This document shows, in pieces, positions 55,379-64,000 of a stretch of 64,000 nucleotides of DNA (position 1 is its first letter; each line of letters begins with the position of its first letter). Position numbers and translations under genes: made by a program. Origin of the DNA: Phylloscopus collybita (taxonomy: Eukaryota; Chordata; Aves; Passeriformes; Phylloscopidae). The notes under the pieces are model-generated. The model saw only the letters and a list, made by a program, of their open reading frames with translations, searched no databases and was not told the DNA's origin. Where the stretch lies: the NCBI GenBank assembly GCA_027886175.1, contig JAJNNQ010000023.1, forward strand, positions 1,270,501 to 1,334,500. The letters are read 5' to 3'.

Positions 55379-55514
55379 GGTGCAGGTGTTTGGTTACCTG
55401 AGGTTTGGAGGAGAGAGGTCAGCAGGGACCAGATGCAAAGCCTGACCACATTTAGCATCTAGATGAATTCCAAAAAAATTGGTATCTAGTGGTGCTCTGC
55501 TTCTCACAGTGTCT

Positions 55515-55718
55515 TTCTGTTCAGGAAGAATTTCTTCCTGGAAGGATGGTCAGGCATTAGAGGGGGCTGTCCAGGTTGGTGGTGGAGTGCCCATCCCTGG
55601 AGGTGTCCAAGGAAGGCCTGGACGTGGCACTCAGTGCTCTGGGCTGGTGACAAGTTGGGCATTGGGCAAAGGTTGGACTTGGAGGGCTTTTCCAGCCTCA
55701 GGGATTCTGTGATTTCCA
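55515..55718 (+). mobile_element. CR1 LINE fragment (3' end)
   Basis: Plus-strand CR1: aggaagaatttcttcctgga, gagtgcccatccctggaggt, cctggacgtggcactcagtg, ctctgggctggtgacaagtt, ggcttttccagcctcaggg and the tail attctgtgatttcc. Confidence 0.93.
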
Positions 55719-56440
55719 TTGGACTGCTCTATGCTCCCTGTTTTATCTGTTGAGCTGGGGTTGTTTAAGGTAACACGGCCTGGGGCAGATGCTTGCACTG
55801 GACATCACTTGAGGCTTGCAAATATCCAGAGGGAACCAAACAGAAAATGTGCATGAGGCAGGATTATCCCAAACTCCCTCCAGGAGCACAGGGCTGTTGC
55901 TCCCCCTGTGGTGTTGAGGAGAGAGCAGCTGGAGCTGGGCAGAAGGCTGCTGGTCTGAAGGAAACTCTTGTCCCTCTCCTTTGTTCTGCCTCTGTGTGAG
56001 AAGGTTCTCAAAAAGTCTGGGGCTCACTGGCCAGAGGGCTCTGCCCTGGTCTGCTCAGTGGCTCAAACCCACCACGGGCAATGAGCCCAGCTCTTTGGAA
56101 CATCAAGGAAGCAGTGCAGCAGCTGAGACAGGTGCAGGGTTAATCCCAAAGAGAATTGCCAGGAAAGAAAAAAAAAAATCCCCTTGGAAAACTGTGATTT
56201 TGGTTTTGCAGAGTGGCATTTTCCACGGGATAGCTGCAGCAGAAGGCCGAGCTGACGTGTCCCGTGCAGGAGTGGAGCTTGCTCTGGTTTGTTTTGTGCC
56301 CAGGGTGACACCTGCAGACCCCAGGTGGAGGGCACTGAGGTGTCTCTGAGCAGGGTGGCCTCACACACGTCTGGTGGCTGGCAGAGCTTGCCACGACCCC
56401 CTCCTGGCTGGTGACACTTGCCAAGGGGCTGTTTGGAAAT
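55719..56440. other. Unique sequence, nothing recognised
   Basis: No feature identified beyond short A runs near 56168-56178. Confidence 0.4.
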
Positions 56441-57540
56441 CTCACCGTTTGCTTGTAACTGCGCCGTGGCAGGGAATAAATGAGGCTTCCCCGGTGACAA
56501 TTTTATATACATTTCTGAGCAGCAACAGCGCAGCTGCTGCACCTTTGCCAGGGCCCAGACCCACACTGCAAAGGCTTCTCCGTGAAGCTCTTCATACCTA
56601 ATACAGCTACACTGGAAAGATCCTATAAAACACGCCAGGGCACGGGGCTCCTTCCAGAAACTGTTGCTTATTAAACCATCAGGGTGGCAGAGGAAGAGGC
56701 TGATCAGACAAAGTGTGGCTCTGGGAGCTGCCTGACCTCGGTGTCGTGCTCTGCCCTTTTTTTATCTTTCCCACACTTTGCAAAAAAGGCAGAGAGTCTG
56801 AAGTGATGCTATATATACGGGCTGCTGTGCCAGCCATCTGGGCAGCACAGAGCCCGGGTTTTGCACGGGTCTGTCTGGCATTAGAGGATCGAGAGGTTAT
56901 GTTGTTGGTACATTTTCTGCAACATCCCCAACCGTGAGTCATCATTTCCAGGAAGCCAAATACTTACTTAGAGAGAGAGAGAGAGCTGTGATGCAAATTG
57001 TGCTTCCCAAATATTTTATTCTTAATGCGGCCCTGGACACGGAATCTGGGCGCACGGTTTACGAACAGCTGATGTTACAGCGAAAAGTTGAGGCTGAGGG
57101 GTCAAAGCTGCCTGTGAGTTTAGCCTGATTTATGGAGAAAGTAATTTTGTTATGAAAAAATAAGCATATAAAGTACTTGGATGCTGCAGTAAAACCATAA
57201 ACAGTGCACTTTGCCTTCTGCAGGCAAGAACTGATTGCAAATGTGCAGCAAATAGCAAACATGAGGAGAGGTGCTTGCTTGTATTTTATACTGAGACACC
57301 ATTGCCAGTCCTTTATATTGCTAATTGTTGTTGTTATCATTATTATTATAATTAATAAGGGTAAAGCGATTTTGAGTGCATGTGTTTTGAAACTCTCTTG
57401 TCACCCTGTTCACCAACACTAAACGTCAACATTGTTTGCCTAAGTGCTGTGAGAAAAAAAGCACCAAAAATATTCAATTGCAAATATCTGAGCAAATAAA
57501 AAAGGGCAAACCTTCTCCAAAAAAATCCAAAAAAAATTGA
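56441..57540. promoter_or_regulatory. 1.1-kb AT-rich island, strong conserved-element candidate
   Basis: The longest low-repeat AT-rich island in the window. Parts include ggtgacaattttatatacat near 56490, gatcctataaaacacgccag near 56620, a (GA)n run near 56970-56984, tgtgcttcccaaatatttta near 56999, ataagcatataaagtacttg near 57160, and ttgctaattgttgttgttat near 57318 followed by an att-rich stretch. It has no repeat-family boundary, and frames are short. It resembles clustered developmental enhancers. A non-coding RNA exon is also possible. Confidence 0.38.
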
Positions 57541-57786
57541 GGAAATGAAAACATTTTCAGGGTGGCTGTTTACAGGCCTGATGGCATGTCCACTTAGCTG
57601 GGCTCTGGGCTCTCCGGGCAGTGGCTGTCACTGCTGAGGTGGTGGCAGCAGGGACAGGAGGGAGCTGAGGTCCCCCTTGCCATGGAGGGAACAGGCTCTG
57701 TGTGTGCTGGGCAGCAGAACAGGGGTGGCAGGGAGCACAGCCTGACCCCAGTGCTGCAGAGGAGCCCCATGGAACACTGATCATGG
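57541..57786. other. Unique spacer, nothing recognised
   Basis: Short GC-rich stretch before a CR1 copy. Confidence 0.35.
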
Positions 57787-58130
57787 ATCATGGAATCACA
57801 GAACGGGTTGGGTTGGAAGGGACCTTCCTCATTCCCTGGCAGGGACACCTCCCACTGTCCCAGGACAATTCCAGGGATCCAGGGGCAGCCACAGCTTCTC
57901 TGGGCACCCTATGCCAGGGCCTCCCCACCCTCACAGGGAACAATTCCTGCCCAATATCCCATCTAAGTCTGCCCTCTGGCAGTGGGAAGCCATTTCCCCT
58001 TGTCCTGTCCTTCTGTCCCTCATCCCAAATCCCTCTCCAGCTGTCTTGGAGCCTGTTTATGCCCTGGAAGGGGCTCTGAGCTCTCCCTGGAGCCTTCTCC
58101 AGGCTGGACACCCCCAGCTCTCTCAGCCTA
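57787..58130 (-). mobile_element. CR1 LINE fragment, 344 bp
   Basis: Minus-strand CR1: ggaatcacagaacgggttgg, gttggaagggaccttcctca, ccaggggcagccacagcttc, gcagtgggaagccatttccc, ending with ccttctccaggctggacacc and cccccagctctctcagcct. It is the same subfamily as 6180-6522 in reverse. Confidence 0.95.
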
Positions 58131-58597
58131 TGGCACCTGAGTAGGAAATGCAGATGGGATGTGTCAGGGAGATTAGGCCTTTGAAGCTGAGACTTTCCAG
58201 CCTTTAAGCCAAGGGGACAAGATCTAGGCCCTCTTCCAAAACTTTGTGTCCATAACTCAGAGCTGCAAAGCCCTGAAGTTTTCTTTGTTCTGGTTGAAGC
58301 TGCTGGGAGCTGCCAGCTTGGTGACACTGTTTCTAGCAAACAGAAGAGCAGGACACCCTGGCTTTTAGCAGCCTGTGCATGGTGAGGTGGGAGGTGGTTC
58401 CTCTCCTCCCAGGTGTCCTGGTGTGTGCAGGGTGTGGCTGGGCTGGAGGAAGAGGGGTCCCTGTCCCTGGCAGGGTCACCCAGGCTGTGGTTGTCAGCAC
58501 CCAGGTGCTGAGCTGTAGCCACCCATTGTGTGTCCATGGGCCAAGCACAGGTGAGGGACGCTTCTCAAGAGACTTCTTGGTCTCTTTCTCCAGGCAA
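58131..58597. other. Unique spacer, nothing recognised
   Basis: No feature identified. Confidence 0.35.
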
Positions 58598-58872
58598 CAA
58601 TGGACAGAACGAGAAGGACACAGTCTCAAGCTGCATCAAGGGAAGTACAGGTTGGATATTAGGAAAAAGTTTTTCACAGAAAGAGTGATAAAGTACTGGA
58701 ATGGTCTGCTGGGGAGGTGGTGGAGTCACCATCCCTGGAGGTGTTTAAACAAAGACTGGATGTGGCACTGGATGCCATGGATTAGTTGAGGTGTTAGAGC
58801 ATGTGTTGGACTCAATGATCTTGCAGATCTCTTCCAACCTAGGAATTCTGTGATTCTGTGCTTCTGTGATTC
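58598..58872 (+). mobile_element. CR1 LINE fragment (3' end)
   Basis: Plus-strand CR1 of the type seen reversed at 27656: gtctcaagctgcatcaaggg, gtacaggttggatattagga, aaaagtttttcacagaaaga, ggtggtggagtcaccatccc, cttccaacctaggaattctg and the tail (tgattctg)n with one ctt variant. Confidence 0.95.
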
Positions 58873-59640
58873 AAAAAGTGTCACAGAACAGACCCTGTGT
58901 TTTGAGAGAGTGTTGAAGCTTTCATGTGTAGACGCAAACCACGTCACTGCAGTGGCCAAAGTACAGCCCAGGAACTTTTATTTACTGTTTATCCTGTTCA
59001 GAAAATGCAACCACCTGTCCAGGTATCTCACTGGCCTCGTCCTCAGTGGACATGTGGACAGACAGGCAGCTGGAGCAAAACCTGGCAGTGGCTGGGCTTA
59101 TCTCCAATCACTGGGAGGAATAAATAACCACGGTGTGATGTCCAGCCCAGCCCTGCCAGGCTGCTGCTCCTCTCATTCCCACGGAGCAGCTCTGGGACTC
59201 GGCAGCCCGATGTTTCTCAGAGCTGAACTGAGCAGAGCTGGCTGAGGGGGTGGATAAGCCTGTTCTGTCTCCCTGGGATCCTCCAGGGTATCTATTCTAA
59301 GGTTTGCTGTCCCAGACTCTGGGAATGGGCTGTGAGGCTGCCTCTCGTGCTGCCAGCAGCCCCTGGGGACCTGCTCTTCCCAGGTTGAGTGGCCATGGTC
59401 TGTGATGGGGGAGATGCTGTTTGCTGGCACCTCTCAGATTTCCTGAGGCTCTGGAGAGCAGGCTCAGGCTCTGTTGTCCTCCTGCCTGACTGGACACCCC
59501 CTGCCAGCTGTGTCCTGTGGTCAGTATGTGCCAGGAAAGCTCCCCTGGCAGCGTGTGCAGCATTTCTCTGGGGGCTGGGGCTGGGGTTGCTCATTGTCCC
59601 ACTTACTCCAGGCGTGCAAAAGTCTGCAGCATGTTACTCC
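58873..59640. other. Unique sequence, nothing recognised
   Basis: No repeat family or exon is recognised. Confidence 0.4.
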
Positions 59641-60310
59641 TTAATTAAGGCTGGGAGTTTCTAAGACATCCAAGCTTCTTTCCCTCTCATGCATGTTCTT
59701 TGAGGTCTTGTCAGAGAAGTTTTGCAGGGACTTTCTGGCTCCATCTCTCACAGTGATGGATCTGCTGGACCACAGAATATCTATGATTTCTGTAGTCACC
59801 CTCTCTTGGACCTTGCTGGGCCCATGACCAAAGAGAACTTCACCCAAAGAGCCAAGTCTTTTTAGGACTGAAAGAGAAAAGAAACAAAATCTAACCCAAA
59901 GTCTAATTTTAAGAATGGGAACAAAAAGATAAAAATACAAAAGTCGTTGCAAAGGAATTCAAAAGAAAAGCTAAAAGGGTAAAATATTTACAGAAGGCAT
60001 AAAAACTGTTTAAAGACAAAGTATTAGAGGCTCGGAATAAATATATACAACTAATCTAGAATGTGCTAAAATACCCAGAAAAAAAAAAAAATCTGCCATA
60101 CTTTAGTAGTGAAAGAAGTTACAAGAAGAATGAGAGATTCATCAAAATTGAAATAATTTCCAAAGAAGGAAGATAGAATGGAGTACAAAGTATGTCTGTA
60201 AGATGTAATACCCGTAAGGACAGGCCAAAAATATTTTTAGGAAAAACTTGCTAAAAGCATAAAAGCCAATATTAAAACATTTCTCAAAGGATAAATAGGA
60301 AGCTCATCAG
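59641..60310. other. A-rich block, possible ancient LINE remnant
   Basis: Strongly A-biased on the plus strand from ~59870 (aaaagaaacaaaatctaacc, ttcaaaagaaaagctaaaag, ggcataaaaactgtttaaag, gccaatattaaaacatttct). The A/K-rich wording (gctaaaagcataaaagccaa) resembles the middle of old CR1-type LINE open frames, but the frame is destroyed. This is a weak family assignment. Confidence 0.3.
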
Positions 60311-61600
60311 AAACTGCCCCTGGCTCAGATCTGTGTAGCGAAAGGCAGAAGGTGAATGTGGCAGTGCAAGAGCTCAAGAGCCAAACTGCTGCTGGGTGGG
60401 AGGAGAAAGGAAGTGTCCCACACTGTGCCCATGGTGCACACAAATCCCACAGCCAAGCCATCAGCAGGATCAATGACTGCCTCTGACAGAGAGGTCTGAC
60501 CTGGAGATGCTCTTGAGCACCAACTGGAGCTGGATAATGGATTATTTGGGGAGATGGTTGGCCTGAAACCCAGCATCCCACAGTGAGGCACTGGCACTCA
60601 CATCCCCAGGGATCATTAGCTCCCATCCTTCCCCACCCCTGTGCATCTCCCCACCTTAATGCCACCACTCCTGTGACACCAACACGGGCTCTACTTGGTG
60701 TGGGAGTTTCCTGCCCCTCCTTGGTGACCTCTGGCTCTGTCTTTGGCCAGTGTGGAACAGCCAGGCACGGTGTGATTCCCCTTTTTTCCATAGTGGAGGA
60801 CTTGAATGCTGTTCCCAGCAAACCCCGTGGGTCCCCCCCTTTCCCTGCCACGCTCCTCTGGTTTCTCTCAGTGCGTGTCCCTTAGCTCCTGTCCCCAGAC
60901 CCTCTGTCAGTGGCAGTGGCAAGGCGTGGCAGAGCACAGCCAGGCAGCTCCTTGGCAGCTTGGCAGGGACACAAGGAAAGCTGTGCTGGGATCGGAGAGG
61001 TGCCAGGGAGAGGGGGGCAAGTGGGGTGGGCACCTCGTGTGACCCCAGGCTGGCTTTGCACATAAACAGGTAACGAACTGGTGTTAGCCTGGCCTGGAAC
61101 TGGAATAGCTTCTGTCCCAGCCAAGCCCAAACTGGAACAGAATGAAAAACATGCAGTGGTTGGACTCCCTGCTAACTGAGCACTGGGCTCTGAATTAGCC
61201 ATTACCGCTGGGGAAAGAAATCCGGGGTTCTTGGGCGAGATCATGGAAAACATCGGCTCAGTGGGGGGCAAGAAATGGAATCAGGTTTTGGGAATGATGA
61301 GGAGAGGAACTGGGAACAAACCAGAAAATGCAGCTCTGCTGTGGTAAGTCCACAGCATCCTCACACCCCAAGCTGGCTGGTAGATCCATTCCTGTCTCCT
61401 CATCCCCAGGAGACTTCAGAAAGTCAGAAAAAGACTGAGCACGGGTGTTTAATGGTGCCCACAGGAACCATAAAACAGACAAGGGCTTTTTGGGCTTCAG
61501 CAGGGGACATCTGAGTGGGGTGATGGGGCAGTCTAGCACAGCCTGGAGCCCTCTGGGAGTGGTTGGGGATGGTGAGTTTCTGTTCCTTTCTGTTCAGGAA
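60311..61600. other. Unique sequence, nothing recognised
   Basis: GC-rich without recognisable features. Confidence 0.4.
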
Positions 61601-61970
61601 CAAGGGTGTGGTCCATGGGATTGGCAGGTAGCAGAGTTAAAACAAACAAGAGGAAATGCTTTTTCACACAACTTGGAATTCATCGTGAAACTCATTTCTA
61701 TGGGACTGTGTAAGGCCAAAACTGTACCAGTCTCAAAAAGCAATTACATTCAGGAAAAAAACATGAATTATATTGATTTAATCATTCAGACTATTAAACA
61801 CAAGGGTGATAGGCCTGGTGATAGTCTCTTGCTCCCCAGGTCCAGGAGCTGGGAATTGCATAGCCAAGCATCAGAGCAGAGACCCAGCATCCATAACTGA
61901 CCAGAAACAGAGAGGACAGACTGGCACAGGGGTTTAGGGCTGACACAGCACAGGTGTTCTATGTTCTCAC
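61601..61970 (+). mobile_element. Ancient CR1/L3-like LINE 3' remnant
   Basis: The string gagttaaaacaaacaagagg, then aatgctttttcacacaactt, gtgaaactcatttctatggg, tgtgtaaggccaaaactgt and the end gtgttctatgttctcactta follow the wording of the old amniote CR1/L3 3' end ('aagaggaagtactttttcacacagc ... aaggccaaaagtat ... ttcttatgttct'). It is far more diverged than the other CR1 copies, as expected of a family predating birds. Confidence 0.6.
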
Positions 61971-62514
61971 TTATTCTGAGCTGTCCTTTCCTGCCTAACT
62001 CTCAGCCTGAGGAGAATTAATTTCCATCTTCTCCTTCAGTTTTGGTCCTTAAACATCTCAAAGAGAGCCATGGTCATCAGAGAGAAACCAGCCTCTCCAG
62101 TGCAAGATTCCTTTGGCTGGGTGTGCACATGCCCATGCTCCAGACCTCTGCAGAGGAGCTGGAAAACCTCATCTTGCCAAGGTTTTGCCTGACCTTTTGT
62201 TCTGCACAAACAGGATGTCCTCGGGCCCTGAATGTCCATTAGGTGTACAGGAGTCATCCTCTCTCCTTAGCAACACATCTGTGAGGCCAAAACACAGATC
62301 CAGTCACGTGCTAGGAGCTCATAGGCAGACATTAGGAGCTTGTCTTAGGATCTTCCCTCTGAGGCTGATGTAGGAAGAGGAATTAATCCCTAGAAGGATC
62401 TATTTTACCTGCCATGGCCTTCAGGTGAGATGAGTCTCTGTGCAGGAGAACACCTAGCACCTCCCTGCCATGGCATTGACCATGATGCCAGCTCAGAGCC
62501 CAGACTGCGGAGAG
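61971..62514. other. Unique sequence, nothing recognised
   Basis: No feature identified. Confidence 0.35.
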
Positions 62515-62582
62515 CAATGGAATTCAGGCTGGAAAAGACTTTGGAGATCATCAAGTCCCACCATAAACCTAACACCCAAGTG
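62515..62582 (-). mobile_element. Short CR1 remnant
   Basis: Minus-strand tail: aattcaggctggaaaagact, ttggagatcatcaagtccca, ccataaacctaacac. This is the CR1 subfamily whose sense end reads 'gttggacttgatgatctt'. Confidence 0.75.
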
Positions 62583-62689
62583 GGCATCTGGTGCCCTTCC
62601 ACTGAGGCAAATGCCATTTCCTGACACAGGGCCCTGGTGCTGGAATCACTTGGCACATGGAAATGTGTGTCTTGGGCACATGGGGACTG

Positions 62690-63188
62690 TGCTGCTGAGG
62701 TCACACCTCAAGTCTTGTGTCCAGTTCTGTGCCCCTCATGACAAGAAAGACATTGAGGTTCTGGAATACATCCAGAGAAGGGTATGGAGCACCAGGAGGG
62801 GCTGAGGGAGGTGGGAAAGGGCTCAGCCTGGAGAAAAGGAGGCTCAGGGGAAATTCTGGCTTTGCACAACTCCCTGCCATGGGGGGACAGCTGGGGGGTC
62901 AGACTCTTCTCCCAGGGCACAGGGACAGGAGGAGAGGGAATGGCCTCAGGCTGGGCCAGGGGAGGCTCAGGATGGACAGCAGCAGGAATTTCCCCATGGA
63001 AAGGGCGATCAGGCCTTGGAACTGCCCAGGGAGGTTTGGAGTGCCCATCTCTGGAGGTGCCCAAGGAATTCCTGGAGGTGGCACCCAGTGCTCTGGGCTG
63101 GGGACAAGGTGAGGCTTGGACACAGGTTGGACTTGACAGCCTTGGAGCTCTTTTCCAACCTCTGTGATTCTGTGATTCTGTGACTCTG
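62690..63188 (+). mobile_element. CR1 LINE fragment, ~500 bp
   Basis: The longest CR1 copy in the window: ctgctgaggtcacacctcaa, gtgtccagttctgtgcccct, ggaatacatccagagaaggg, ctcagcctggagaaaaggag, gggcgatcaggccttggaac, tctggaggtgcccaaggaat, gctcttttccaacctctgtg and the tail (attctgtg)n. It includes the C-terminal ORF2 region, with the frame broken. Confidence 0.95.
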
Positions 63189-63959
63189 TTATTGTGTACC
63201 TGTGTGTGTTGGTGACTACAAGACACCAGGGGAACCACAGCAAGCCCTACACACCCAGGAACACACAGGAACACCCTCACCTGCTCCAGGCCCTCTGAAC
63301 AAGCAGCAAGTCCCGTGGGGTGGCAGGTGACAGGGCAGCACTGGCCCTGGGGCTGTCACTAGTGCTGGAACCACACGTGACCAGTGCAAACAGAGACACG
63401 GCCAGGCACCCAGCTCCATGGAAACCAACACACACATCTTCCAAGGACATTCAGTTCACTGCCCTGTTTCCCATCCGCCCCCACATGGGTGAATATGTAA
63501 ATAGAGGATATTCTTAGCAGAGAGGATTCCCAAGAAAATGCCATGTCTCCTTGATGCAAGCAAGGATTTAGTGCAGTGGCATGGGGAAGCACTGAGGTCT
63601 TCCTAGGCACAGGAGAGCCGGAGCCTCTGACAGTTCCCAGCCTGCTCAGGGATGGGGAGAGGGTTTGGGAATGTTTGTTCTGCTCTCCTCTTCTCCCCAC
63701 TGGTGAAATTAAAAGGGGTGCAGATGGTGACGACATCTCTGAGCTAACCAGTGCACAACTTCAGATCTGCTGGAGCTGGAGGGGATCTGGGGATCTGGTC
63801 CCAGCAACTCTTGCTCCTACCTGGCATCAGTGGTGCCTTGAGGACCTTGGGAACTTCCCCCATGGAGCAGCTGAGGGCTGCAGGCAGAGCCAAGACCCAG
63901 ATTTAGCTGGGCAGCAGTCAGTGTCCTCTGGTGTGACAACACTGCCAGGCTGCAGCACA
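63189..63959. other. Unique sequence, nothing recognised
   Basis: No recognised repeat or exon. The part at 63735-63960 could be distant, degraded CR1 sequence leading into the next entry. Confidence 0.35.
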
Positions 63960-64000
63960 TCACTGAACGGCTGAGGGAGCTGGGGGTGTTCAGCCTGGAG
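63960..64000 (+). mobile_element. CR1 LINE, cut by the window end
   Basis: cggctgagggagctgggggt followed by gttcagcctggag is the CR1 segment found near the ORF2 end (compare the reverse form tctccaggctgaacaccccc at 28034). The copy continues past the window. Confidence 0.75.

Overview
The window is nuclear DNA of a bird, probably a songbird. The main evidence is about nineteen copies of chicken-repeat-1 (CR1) LINE 3' ends, recognisable by the tail that reads 'ttccaacc...attctgtgattctg' on one strand and 'cacagaatcacagaatc...ggttggaa' on the other. Endogenous-retrovirus LTRs of avian type and a moderately GC-rich, CpG-poor background support this. I find no convincing protein-coding gene, rRNA, tRNA or CRISPR. 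The long open frames lie in tandem repeats or in GC-rich DNA that happens to lack stops, so I read the 64 kb as intergenic or intronic.

Layout. 1-8.7 kb: a CpG-rich edge (1-330), a 19-bp minisatellite (2945-4045), a 71-bp minisatellite (4521-5402), one CR1, and several AT-rich blocks in CpG-rich surroundings that look like conserved non-coding elements. 8.7-19 kb: short tandem repeats, a polypyrimidine pentamer tract (12195-12356), CR1 fragments, and two solo-LTR-like elements of one family in opposite orientation (14053-14508 minus, 18232-18687 plus). A 466-nt pure purine tract (16707-17172) lies between them. 19-35 kb: mostly unique DNA with CR1 copies, a local duplication (20.87 and 21.53 kb), candidate regulatory blocks (26.75 and 30.21 kb) and two nearly identical CR1 copies (32.70 and 34.83 kb). 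35-46 kb: dense microsatellites (CA, GGAGAT, CAAAA, ATT/ATC, poly(A)-poly(G)), a solo LTR with a 6-bp target duplication (39506-39808), a second LTR type (41831-42359), and an unidentified ~570-bp repeat present once whole and twice in part. 46-64 kb: more CR1, a G-rich minisatellite with quadruplex motifs (52917-53252), a second solo LTR with a perfect 6-bp target duplication (55071-55378), a ~1.1-kb AT-rich block (56441-57540) and an ancient CR1/L3-like LINE remnant (61601-61970).

Nothing here forms an operon or pathway. The AT-rich, low-repeat islands are the best candidates for function, as distal regulatory elements of an unseen neighbouring gene. The rest is retroelement debris and tandem repeats. 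Repeat boundaries were set by eye and are good to a few bases for LTRs and tandem arrays, and to about 10-30 bases for CR1 fragments.
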